DNA from: Syntrophomonadaceae bacterium
GTDB taxonomy: Bacteria > Bacillota > Dethiobacteria > DTU022 > UBA8154
Assembly: GCA_003561325.1 (NCBI GenBank)
Contig: PWWY01000057.1
Span: forward strand, 1-8,938
Length of the DNA stretch: 8,938 bases
Direction: 5' to 3'
The position numbers were made by a program, and so were the translations under genes. The stretch's first letter is position 1. Each line of letters opens with the position of its first letter. Below, in pieces: positions 1 through 6,030 of this stretch. The notes under the pieces were generated by a model. It worked only from the letters and a program-made list of their open reading frames with translations. It was not told where the DNA came from and searched no databases.

Positions 1-48
1 ACGCTGGTGCAGGACCTGAGAGATGCGTTAGACGGCTACCGGGAATAA
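1..48 (+). CDS. 3' end of an upstream gene (partial, unidentified)
   Basis: The first 15 codons read in frame 1 as TLVQDLRDALDGYRE and then a TAA at 46–48. The residues suggest a C-terminal amphipathic helix, which fits a small nusA-operon protein. In Firmicutes the genes directly before infB are usually ylxR (RNA-binding) and ylxQ (L7Ae-like), so one of these is the likely identity, but the fragment is too short to assign a family. A second frame (from base 3) also stays open to about base 63. Frame 1 is preferred because it ends a plausible helix and leaves room for the infB ribosome binding sites. Confidence 0.5.
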   Translation, partial: TLVQDLRDALDGYRE

Positions 49-81
49 ATGATTCTACCACTTAACTAGAAGGCCTGTCTT

Positions 82-107
82 AAGGAGGTAAATTCATGGA
101 GGTGTAA
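82..107 (+). promoter_or_regulatory. Minimal ORF with strong SD overlapping the infB ribosome binding site
   Basis: AAGGAGGT at 82–89 is a near-perfect Shine-Dalgarno sequence. Six bases later is ATG (96–98), read as ATG GAG GTG TAA (M-E-V-stop, 96–107). The GAG GTG codons form the core of a second SD, GGAGGTG (98–104), which stands 7 bases before the TTG start of infB at 112. A ribosome using the first site would cover the second one, stop at 105–107 and be placed to restart at infB. The sequence pattern is certain; a regulatory role is inference. Confidence 0.55.
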
Positions 108-111
108 CACA

Positions 112-2205
112 TTGGGAAAGGTGAGAGTGTACGAACTGGCCAAGGAGTTGGGCATCAACAGTAAAAAACTCATTACCGTCTTACAAGATTTAAACGTGGA
201 TGTTAAAAACCATATGAGCACCATGGAAGAAGACGTGGCGAAACGCGTCATGGAGATGCTCACCAGCGGGGAGAAGAAACCCAGCGACGACAAGGCGGCA
301 GTGCCCGCGAAAGCGCCGGAGCAAAAAAAAGAAGCAGCTGTCCCGGTGAAAAAGAGTGTGCCCCGTAAAAAGGTGGAAAAGAAGGAAAAAACAACGCGGG
401 AGGGCCGGAAGGCGCGAAAAGCGCGTCTTTCCAGGTTTGACAAGCCGGAAGTGGAAGAAGTCCTTCTCCTGGAAGGCAGGGTGACGGTGGGGGAATTGGC
501 CGGCCGGCTCGATGTCCCCGTCTCGGAAATTCTGACCCGGCTCCTCGGTCTGGGGATCATCTCCAACATTAATCAGCATTTGGACGAGGAAGTCCTGGAT
601 ATTCTCTCCGAGGAATTCGGCGTTCGCATCGAATTAACAGCGGACCCCGACGAGGAGGAACTGCTCAGCCTGCTGCAGGAGACCGGCGCCACGGAAGAAC
701 TGCGGTTCCGCCCCCCCGTGGTCACGGTCCTGGGGCACGTGGACCACGGCAAGACATCCCTGCTGGACGGCATTCGAGAAACCAACGTCATGGCTTCTGA
801 AGCGGGGGGCATCACCCAGCACATTGGGGCTTACAAGGCAGTTATCAAAGACAAACAGATCGTTTTCCTCGACACGCCCGGGCATGAAGCGTTTACGGCG
901 ATGCGGGCCAGGGGCGCGCAAGTGACCGATATTGCAATTCTCGTGGTTGCTGCGGACGATGGAGTCATGCCCCAGACCATCGAAGCGATCAACCACGTTA
1001 AAGCGGCCGGAGTACCAATTATCGTGGCCATCAATAAAATTGATAAGCCCAATGCCAACATCGACCGGGTCAAACAACAGTTGGCGGAAGCCGGGCTGGT
1101 GCCGGAAGACTGGGGCGGGGATACCATCTGTGTCTACGTCAGCGCCTTGAAACGAGAAGGATTGGATGAACTGCTGGAAATGATCCTGCTGGTGGCGGAA
1201 ATGGCGGAACTGAAAGCGGACTATGCGCGCCCTGCCACGGGTACCGTGGTGGAGGCGGAACTGGATAAGGGCAGGGGACCCGTGGCCACCGTGCTGGTCC
1301 AGGACGGTGTGCTGGAGGTGGGAGATCCCATCATCTGCGGCAGCGTATTTGGCAAGGTGCGGGCCATGCTGGACGAGCACGGAAAGCGCTTGAAAAAAGC
1401 GTCTCCCTCCACGCCCGTGGAAGTGCTGGGCCTCACCGGTGTTCCGCAGGCCGGCGACAGCTTCATGGTGGTCAAAGACGAAAAGCTGTCGCGGCAAATC
1501 GCGGCCAAGCGAGGGGAAAAACTCCGTGAAGCCAGCCTGCGCAAAACCCAGAAGGTCTCCCTGGATGATCTTTTCAAGCACATCCAAGACAAGGCCGTTG
1601 ATTTAAATGTTATCATCAAGGCGGATGTGCAGGGATCCGCCGAGGCGTTGGCAGAATCCCTGCTAAAAATAGAACATGAAAAAGTAAATATTCGCATCAT
1701 CCACAAGGCCGTGGGGGCCATTAACGAATCCGATGTCATGCTGGCCTCTTCGTCCAATGCGATCATCATCGGGTTTAATATCAGGCCAGAGCCCAATGCC
1801 AGGAAGCTGGCGGAGCGGGAACGGGTGGACATCCGGCTTTACCGGGTCATTTATGAAATCCTGGAAGATATTAAAGCCGCTTCCCTGGGCTTGCTGGAAC
1901 CCGAATACCAGGAGGAGATCCTGGGCCAGGCCGAGGTCAGGCAGATCTTTAAAGTATCAAAAGTTGGCAATATCGCGGGGACGTATGTCCAGGAAGGGAA
2001 AATCCTGCGCAATGCCGGAATCCGCGTGATTCGGGATGGCACGGTCATCCATGAAGGGAAAATTGACTCCCTGAAGCGCTTCAAGGATGACGTGAAAGAA
2101 GTGAATACCGGTTTTGAATGTGGAATATTGCTGGAGAACTTTAACGATCTCAAGGAAGGGGACATCATCGAAGCCTACCACATGAAAGAAGTACCTTCTT
2201 CTTGA
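112..2205 (+). CDS. infB: Translation initiation factor IF-2
   Basis: Cytoplasmic GTPase that places initiator fMet-tRNA on the 30S subunit and promotes 50S joining. The 697 residues hold a first IF2_N domain (about 1–52, starting GKVRVYELAKELG), a short Lys/Ala/Pro-rich linker (about 53–108), and a second IF2_N-like domain (about 112–176). The G domain has G1 GHVDHGKT (208–215), G2 GGITQHIGA (232–240), G3 DTPGHEAF (254–261), G4 NKID (308–311) and G5 SALKREG (344–350). Beta-barrel and initiator-tRNA-binding domains follow, with KADVQGSAEAL at 503–513 and a normal C-terminal end. Length is typical for a short-linker Firmicute IF2. The start is TTG: it gives the family's usual N-terminus and has GGAGGTG 7 bases upstream, while no in-frame ATG lies nearby. 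It leads the cluster and is followed by rbfA after 36 bases. Function is sure; only the use of TTG with a minimal ORF upstream is unusual. Confidence 0.97.
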   Translation: MGKVRVYELAKELGINSKKLITVLQDLNVDVKNHMSTMEEDVAKRVMEMLTSGEKKPSDDKAAVPAKAPEQKKEAAVPVKKSVPRKKVEKKEKTTREGRKARKARLSRFDKPEVEEVLLLEGRVTVGELAGRLDVPVSEILTRLLGLGIISNINQHLDEEVLDILSEEFGVRIELTADPDEEELLSLLQETGATEELRFRPPVVTVLGHVDHGKTSLLDGIRETNVMASEAGGITQHIGAYKAVIKDKQIVFLDTPGHEAFTAMRARGAQVTDIAILVVAADDGVMPQTIEAINHVKAAGVPIIVAINKIDKPNANIDRVKQQLAEAGLVPEDWGGDTICVYVSALKREGLDELLEMILLVAEMAELKADYARPATGTVVEAELDKGRGPVATVLVQDGVLEVGDPIICGSVFGKVRAMLDEHGKRLKKASPSTPVEVLGLTGVPQAGDSFMVVKDEKLSRQIAAKRGEKLREASLRKTQKVSLDDLFKHIQDKAVDLNVIIKADVQGSAEALAESLLKIEHEKVNIRIIHKAVGAINESDVMLASSSNAIIIGFNIRPEPNARKLAERERVDIRLYRVIYEILEDIKAASLGLLEPEYQEEILGQAEVRQIFKVSKVGNIAGTYVQEGKILRNAGIRVIRDGTVIHEGKIDSLKRFKDDVKEVNTGFECGILLENFNDLKEGDIIEAYHMKEVPSS

Positions 2206-2241
2206 TCATAAACTACTGCTGTTACTTGGAGGTTGGTATCT

Positions 2242-2607
2242 ATGGCCAGGCAAAGGGTCCTGCGGATCGGAGAAGAAATCAAAAGGGAAGTCAGTGAAAT
2301 ACTGAGTTCGGAGCTCAAGGACCCGGGATTGAAAAAAATGACCAGCGTCACGGATGTGGACGTTTCCAGGGACCTGGGTTACGCGAAAATTTATGTCAGC
2401 ATCTATGGTGATGCGGCAGACCAGGACCGCATCTTAAAAATACTGGAAAAGGCCAAGGGCTTTATTCGTTCGGAAATCGGCAAGCGCGTGCGCTTGCGCC
2501 ACACACCGGAAATCGAGTTCCGCCTGGATCGCTCCATGGAATACGGTGCGCACATCGAGCAGGTATTAAAGGAGTTGGATACCGGTGATGAAAGCGGTGA
2601 AGACTAG
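2242..2607 (+). CDS. rbfA: 30S ribosome-binding factor RbfA
   Basis: Small KH-type (KH-II fold) protein that binds the immature 30S subunit near the 5' end of 16S rRNA and helps its late maturation. The 121-residue product has the expected family length. Conserved parts are the N-terminal RVLRIGEEIKREVSEIL (5–21), ELKDPGL (24–30), the strand VTDVDVSRDLGYAKIYVSI (36–54), and GFIRSEIGKRVRLRHTPEIE (73–92) followed by FRLDRSMEYG. The tail is acidic (DTGDESGED). The ATG at 2242 is preferred because GGAGGT at 2228–2233 is 8 bases upstream. A TTG three codons earlier (2233) would overlap this SD. It lies 36 bases after infB, the usual order in bacteria, and links initiation with subunit assembly. 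Confidence 0.96.
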   Translation: MARQRVLRIGEEIKREVSEILSSELKDPGLKKMTSVTDVDVSRDLGYAKIYVSIYGDAADQDRILKILEKAKGFIRSEIGKRVRLRHTPEIEFRLDRSMEYGAHIEQVLKELDTGDESGED

Positions 2608-2678
2608 CATGGGGCGGACAATCCGGGTGTTTGATCATCTCCTTGCGGGGTCGCAGTTTATAACGGGTGGGGATGCGC

Positions 2679-3665
2679 ATGGAAACGATTGATCTTAAAG
2701 CGATCTTAAAAACAGTAAAACGAATCAGCATCTTTTCCCACGTCCGTCCCGATGGCGATGCCATCGGTTCGAGCCTGGGTTTGCAGCGGATCTTACACAC
2801 CAATACAGGCCTTCCTGTGTACCTTTACTGTCCCGACGTGATCCCGGCGAAGTACGACTTCCTCCCCGGGGTGGAGCAATTTTTGCGGGAACTGGAGGGC
2901 AGCGTGGAACAGGACCTGGTTTTCGTCCTGGACTGCAGCGACCTGGATCGGCTGGACTACCTCAAGGAAAAAATCCAGCAGCACCCCAGGCTAATCAATA
3001 TCGATCATCACGTTACAAACGACTTTTTCGGAAAATATAACCTGGTGGATACCCGGGCAGCGGCCACCGGCGAGATGCTCTATCAGCTCAGCCGGGCGTG
3101 GGGCTTCCACGTGGACTTCGAGGCCGCTTTGTGCCTCTATTCGGCCATTGTTTCGGACACCGGCTCGTTTAAATATGACAATACTACCCCGGAAACCCTG
3201 CGTATCACGGCAGAACTGCTCCAGAAAGGTGTTCAACCCTCCCTGGTGAGCCAGAGATTATTTGATGAACGGCCGTACACGACCCTGGCGCTCCTGGGCG
3301 AGGCCCTGAAATCCCTGACGCTGGATCAGGACGATAAAATCGCCTGGATGTCTATCGATGACGACGGGATCGAAAAGTGCGGGGCGAAACCTGAAGAACT
3401 CGACGGTTTTGTAAACTACCTGCGCGACATCGAGAACGTGGAGGTGGGTATTTTCTTCTACCATGCCAGGGTTGGCAACACCAAGGTCGGGTTTCGCTCG
3501 AAGTCCATGGACGTCGCACGGATCGCCTCTGCCTTCGGTGGCGGCGGGCATCCCCGGGCGGCGGGGTGTACCGTTGAAGACGAACCCTCTATGGTGATCA
3601 AGAGGGTTTTAAACGCCGTCCATGCTTTCGTGGATGAGCAGCAAAAGGAGCGTTTAATCAGGTAA
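2679..3665 (+). CDS. nrnA: DHH-family phosphoesterase, NrnA-type nanoRNase / pAp phosphatase
   Basis: Cytoplasmic metal-dependent enzyme. Family members in this operon position degrade 2–5-nt RNA oligomers to mononucleotides, and many also dephosphorylate 3'-phosphoadenosine 5'-phosphate (pAp). The 328 residues show DHH motif I HVRPDGDAIGSS (21–32), motif II LDCSD (84–88), the name-giving DHH in INIDHHVTND (106–115), and motif IV SDTGSFKYD (159–167). The C-terminal DHHA1 domain has GFRSKS (271–276) and the substrate-binding GGGGHPRAAGC (287–297). All metal ligands expected for the family are present. The start at 2679 is chosen because GGGTGGGG (2665–2672) lies 6 bases upstream; ATG 2673 and GTG 2667 are in frame but overlap or touch that site. 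It follows rbfA after 71 bases and precedes truB by 14. The slot between rbfA and truB is characteristic of Gram-positives. Relative activity on nanoRNA versus pAp cannot be told from the sequence. Confidence 0.92.
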   Translation: METIDLKAILKTVKRISIFSHVRPDGDAIGSSLGLQRILHTNTGLPVYLYCPDVIPAKYDFLPGVEQFLRELEGSVEQDLVFVLDCSDLDRLDYLKEKIQQHPRLINIDHHVTNDFFGKYNLVDTRAAATGEMLYQLSRAWGFHVDFEAALCLYSAIVSDTGSFKYDNTTPETLRITAELLQKGVQPSLVSQRLFDERPYTTLALLGEALKSLTLDQDDKIAWMSIDDDGIEKCGAKPEELDGFVNYLRDIENVEVGIFFYHARVGNTKVGFRSKSMDVARIASAFGGGGHPRAAGCTVEDEPSMVIKRVLNAVHAFVDEQQKERLIR

Positions 3666-3679
3666 CGGGGGATGCAGCC

Positions 3680-4603
3680 GTGGATGGATTCCTGAATATC
3701 TTGAAGTTGCCGGGGATGACTTCCCACGATGTGGTTCAGCAGGCCAGGAGACGCTTCCCGAGAATAAAAGTCGGTCACGGGGGGACACTGGATCCTGCTG
3801 CAGCCGGCGTTTTGCCGCTAATGCTGGGGAAAGCGACCCGTCTCTCCTCCCGGGTGATGGTCGGGACAAAACAGTACCGCGCGGAAGTGGTCCTGGGCGT
3901 GACAACGGATTCCGACGACCTGGCGGGGGCCGTCCTCAAACGATCGTCTCCCCCCGTGATCCAGGAAGCCGAGCTGGAGCGCCTGCTGCAGACGTTTCAA
4001 GGTGAACTTCAACAGGTCCCTCCCATGTTTTCTGCGATCAAGCACCGGGGGAAGAAAATGTACCAGTATGCCCGGGAAGGGAAAGAAGTCGAGAGGAAAG
4101 AGCGGACCGTGACGGTGCATGACATTTGCCTGGTTGAATTTTTCCCCCCGGACCGGCTGCTTTTCGAAGTCAGCTGTTCCAGGGGCACCTATATCCGCAC
4201 CTTGTGCCGGGACATCGGCGAGGCCCTGGGCTGTGGAGCCAGCATGTCCTTTCTCTTGCGCACAAAAGTCGGCCCCTTCCACCTGGACGAGGCCCTTTCC
4301 CTGGAAGAGATTGCCCCTCATCCCGAAGCATACCTCTTACCCCTGGATTTTCTCTTCCAGGGGGAGGAAAAGCTGGTTTTCCCTGCAGCAGACCTGCAAT
4401 CTCTCTGCCGCGGCCAAACGTTACTTTTCGATGAGCCCGGGGACTTTCGCCCCGGTGTTTTGCCTCTTCCCGTTGACGGGAAAACCCTGCCGGTATATAC
4501 TACAGAAGGAGAATTTGTCGCGCTGGCACGCTGGGAAAAAATCAGTGAGGGAACAGGCACCAGGTTCGCATTAACCCCGGAGCGAGTTTTCAAGCTGCTC
4601 TAG
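3680..4603 (+). CDS. truB: tRNA pseudouridine(55) synthase TruB
   Basis: Converts U55 of the T-loop of tRNAs to pseudouridine. The 307-residue protein starts MDGFLNILKLPGMTSHDVV, the usual family N-terminus. It has the catalytic Asp38 in GHGGTLDPAAAGVLP (32–46), the T-loop-contact segment around KQYRAEV (64–70), PPMFSAIKHRGKKMYQYARE (114–133), CSRGTYIRTLCRDIGEALG (166–184) and LRTKVGPF (193–200). A C-terminal PUA-like region spans about 230–307. The start is GTG at 3680, matching the family N-terminus exactly, with a G-rich SD (GGGGGA, 3667–3672) 7 bases before it. It is 14 bases after nrnA and 14 before ribF, so it is tightly embedded in the operon. The C-terminal part is less conserved than the catalytic part but not broken. 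Confidence 0.96.
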   Translation: MDGFLNILKLPGMTSHDVVQQARRRFPRIKVGHGGTLDPAAAGVLPLMLGKATRLSSRVMVGTKQYRAEVVLGVTTDSDDLAGAVLKRSSPPVIQEAELERLLQTFQGELQQVPPMFSAIKHRGKKMYQYAREGKEVERKERTVTVHDICLVEFFPPDRLLFEVSCSRGTYIRTLCRDIGEALGCGASMSFLLRTKVGPFHLDEALSLEEIAPHPEAYLLPLDFLFQGEEKLVFPAADLQSLCRGQTLLFDEPGDFRPGVLPLPVDGKTLPVYTTEGEFVALARWEKISEGTGTRFALTPERVFKLL

Positions 4604-4617
4604 TAAAGGTGAATCGC

Positions 4618-5613
4618 ATGGAGATTGTTTACGGGATTAACGACTATCAAAAAAACCAGGGGGGCATCGTCCTGGCCCTGGGAAATTTCGACGGTCTCCA
4701 CCTGGCGCACCGGGATATTATCCAACGCACCCGGCAGGAGGCTTTGCGGAAAGCCTTAAAGAGTGTCGTTTTTCTCCTGGACCCCCATCCGGTAAAAGTC
4801 CTGTATCCCGGGAGGGAGCTGCAGCTGCTCACGACCCTGGAGGAGAAGCTGGAGAAGATCGAAGCGCTGGGTGTGGACGTGGCCATCGTGGAGCCTTTTA
4901 CAGCGGAGATCTCCACCCTCTCACCCTTTTACTTCGTGGAAAAGTACTTTAAAAACCACCTCAACGTCGCAAAAGTGATCGTCGGCTATGATTATACCTT
5001 CGGTCGGAGAGGAAAGGGTACCGTCAACCACTTGTTAAGGTGGGGCGAGCAGCTGGGTTTCGAGGTGGAGATCGTCTCTCCCATCATGTACGAAAATGAC
5101 GTGGTCAGCAGTTCGCTGGTGCGGGGACTCCTCTTAAATGGCGAGGTAGAGAGGGCCGCGAAGATCCTGGGTTGTTTTTACCAGCGAAAAGGCCGGGTCG
5201 TGCATGGAGACGGCCGGGGCCGGCAGGTGGGATTCCCCACGGCCAACCTGGAGATACCGGCCGACCTTTTGCTGCCGGGCAGGGGAGGCTATTTAAGCCT
5301 GGTCTTGAGGGGAGCAGAAAGGCATTTCGGATTAACCAACATCGGCACCAAACCGACGTTTTGCCAGGATAATCAAACTACCACGGAAGTGTACATCCTC
5401 GACTTCACGGGAGACCTTTATCACGAAGAATTGACCCTGTGCTTCTTACATAGAATCAGGGAAGAACGGGCGTTTGACTCCATCGCGGCCTTCAAACACC
5501 AGGTCGGCCAGGATGTTGCGGCGGCACGGAAATTCATCCGGGATGAATATGGCCCTTTACTCGAAAAGACCGGAAGCGGTCCTTGCTGCCCGATATTTAC
5601 AAAGGGCGGCTGA
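4618..5613 (+). CDS. ribF: Bifunctional riboflavin kinase / FMN adenylyltransferase
   Basis: Makes FMN from riboflavin and then FAD from FMN, both using ATP, in the cytoplasm. The 331 residues have an N-terminal nucleotidylyltransferase domain with LGNFDGLHLAHRDI (21–34), DPHPVKVL (55–62), VGYDYTFGRRGKGT (122–135) and SSSLVR (164–169). The C-terminal flavokinase domain shows GRVVHGDGRGRQVGFPTANL (192–211), LTNIGTKPTF (239–248) and EVYILDFTGDLYHE (257–270) with RIREERAF (279–286). In the first motif Ala30 replaces the usual Gly of the GxHxGH pattern, while both His residues (28, 31) are kept. ATG 4618 is chosen because AAGGTG (4606–4611) is 6 bases upstream; the GTG at 4609 lies inside that SD. 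The last codons overlap the −35 of the rpsO promoter. No FMN riboswitch is present, as expected for a gene carried along in the operon. Confidence 0.95.
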   Translation: MEIVYGINDYQKNQGGIVLALGNFDGLHLAHRDIIQRTRQEALRKALKSVVFLLDPHPVKVLYPGRELQLLTTLEEKLEKIEALGVDVAIVEPFTAEISTLSPFYFVEKYFKNHLNVAKVIVGYDYTFGRRGKGTVNHLLRWGEQLGFEVEIVSPIMYENDVVSSSLVRGLLLNGEVERAAKILGCFYQRKGRVVHGDGRGRQVGFPTANLEIPADLLLPGRGGYLSLVLRGAERHFGLTNIGTKPTFCQDNQTTTEVYILDFTGDLYHEELTLCFLHRIREERAFDSIAAFKHQVGQDVAAARKFIRDEYGPLLEKTGSGPCCPIFTKGG

Positions 5614-5624
5614 TGTGATAAAAT
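5596..5624 (+). promoter_or_regulatory. Sigma-A promoter for rpsO–pnp
   Basis: TTTACA (5596–5601, five of six matches to TTGACA) and TAAAAT (5619–5624, five of six to TATAAT) are separated by exactly 17 bases. TG at 5616–5617 gives an extended −10 (TGATAAAAT). The −35 lies in the last sense codons of ribF and the −10 lies just after its stop. Transcription should start near 5630–5632, giving a leader of about 70 bases before rpsO. A separate promoter before rpsO-pnp is also known in well-studied bacteria such as E. coli. Confidence 0.8.
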
Positions 5625-5697
5625 TTCACTGACCCCGCAGGCGATGGGGTATTCTTATGTAACCTGCAGGCCATTCAAAAAAACAGGAGGTGAAATT
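5622..5697 (+). repeat. Inverted repeat pairing the −10 region with the rpsO ribosome binding site
   Basis: AATTTCAC (5622–5629) is the exact reverse complement of GTGAAATT (5690–5697), and U5630 with G5689 adds a G·U pair. The right arm covers the 3' half of the rpsO SD (AGGAGGTGA, 5685–5693). The left arm lies in the −10 region and upstream of the predicted transcription start. It would therefore be present only in RNA read through from ribF, not in RNA from the local promoter. The match is seen directly; an effect on translation is inference. Confidence 0.5.
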
Positions 5698-5700
5698 GTT
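5631..5700 (+). promoter_or_regulatory. rpsO 5' leader, possible S15 autoregulatory structure
   Basis: The leader holds a hairpin ACCCC (5632–5636) with GGGGT (5646–5650) and a nine-base loop. Loop bases GCAGG (5637–5641) are complementary to CCTGC (5663–5667), so a pseudoknot or an alternative helix is possible. An A-rich stretch and then a strong SD AGGAGGTGA (5685–5693), 7 bases from the ATG, complete the leader. S15 represses its own mRNA through structured leaders in several bacteria, with structures that differ between lineages. This leader is a reasonable candidate, but S15 recognition cannot be shown by reading. Confidence 0.4.
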
Positions 5701-5970
5701 ATGGCCCTTTCCAATGAAACGAAGAACAATATTATTAACCAGCACAAGCTCCACAACAGCGATACGGGTTCTCCCGAAGTCCAGATCGCCATCCTCACCA
5801 CCCGCATTAACCAGCTCACCGAACACTTAAAAGTGCATAAAAAGGACTTTCACTCCCGGCGCGGTTTGCTCAAGATGGTGGGGAAGCGCAGGGGGTTGCT
5901 CAACTATTTGAAGGCCCGTGATCCCAACCGTTACATGGAAACGATTCAACGCCTGGGACTTCGGAAGTAA
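5701..5970 (+). CDS. rpsO: 30S ribosomal protein S15
   Basis: Primary-binding protein of the 30S platform; it binds the helix 20/21/22 junction of 16S rRNA and contributes to a bridge with the 50S subunit. The 89 residues are the standard family length. Typical segments are HNSDTGSPEVQIAILTTRI (18–36), HLKVHKKDFHSRRGL (42–56) and the tail LLNYLKARDPNRYMETIQ (67–84). The rRNA-contact residues known as His41, Asp48 and Ser51 (numbering without Met) are present at 42, 49 and 52. ATG 5701 has an excellent SD 7 bases upstream; an in-frame ATG at 5644 would add 19 residues foreign to the family and lacks a good SD. It is likely transcribed from its own promoter and by read-through from ribF. Confidence 0.98.
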   Translation: MALSNETKNNIINQHKLHNSDTGSPEVQIAILTTRINQLTEHLKVHKKDFHSRRGLLKMVGKRRGLLNYLKARDPNRYMETIQRLGLRK

Positions 5971-5983
5971 ATTTTTTACTTGC

Positions 5984-6006
5984 AAAAGCGGGGATTACCC
6001 GCTTTT
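5984..6006 (+). terminator. rpsO–pnp intergenic hairpin (weak terminator or processing site)
   Basis: AAAAGCGGG (5984–5992) pairs perfectly with CCCGCTTTT (5998–6006) around a five-base loop GATTA, giving nine base pairs. The T-run is mostly inside the 3' arm (TTTT then CTGA), so as a rho-independent terminator it would be leaky. It may partly separate rpsO from pnp expression, protect the rpsO 3' end, or serve as a cleavage site. In E. coli the same gap holds an attenuating terminator and RNase-processed hairpins, so position supports a regulatory role. Confidence 0.65.
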
Positions 6007-6030
6007 CTGAGATGAAAGGGGCAAGGATAT

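Noticed and set aside
634..1587. 317-codon open frame on the − strand inside infB
   Set aside because: It lies fully antisense to the conserved IF2 G domain, is His/Phe/Arg-rich in the way of reverse-complement shadows, has no recognisable family, and other antisense frames of similar kind occur across every gene here.
2631..2664. Possible promoter before nrnA (TTGATC and TATAAC)
   Set aside because: The −10 is good but the spacing is 22 bases, there is no extended TG, and the start site would fall inside the nrnA ribosome binding site.
2609..2692. 27-codon ORF (MGRTIRVFDHLLAG...) between rbfA and nrnA
   Set aside because: It has a start codon but only a weak upstream GGTGA, overlaps the nrnA start, and resembles no family. 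It is most likely chance in a 71-base gap.
5657..5662. Start-stop pair ATG TAA in the rpsO leader
   Set aside because: Only a GGGG stretch (5646–5649) could act as SD and it is in a predicted stem; six bases of this kind easily arise by chance.
5644..5700. In-frame ATG 5644 as an earlier rpsO start
   Set aside because: It would add 19 residues absent from S15, lacks a proper SD, and the ATG at 5701 has an excellent one.
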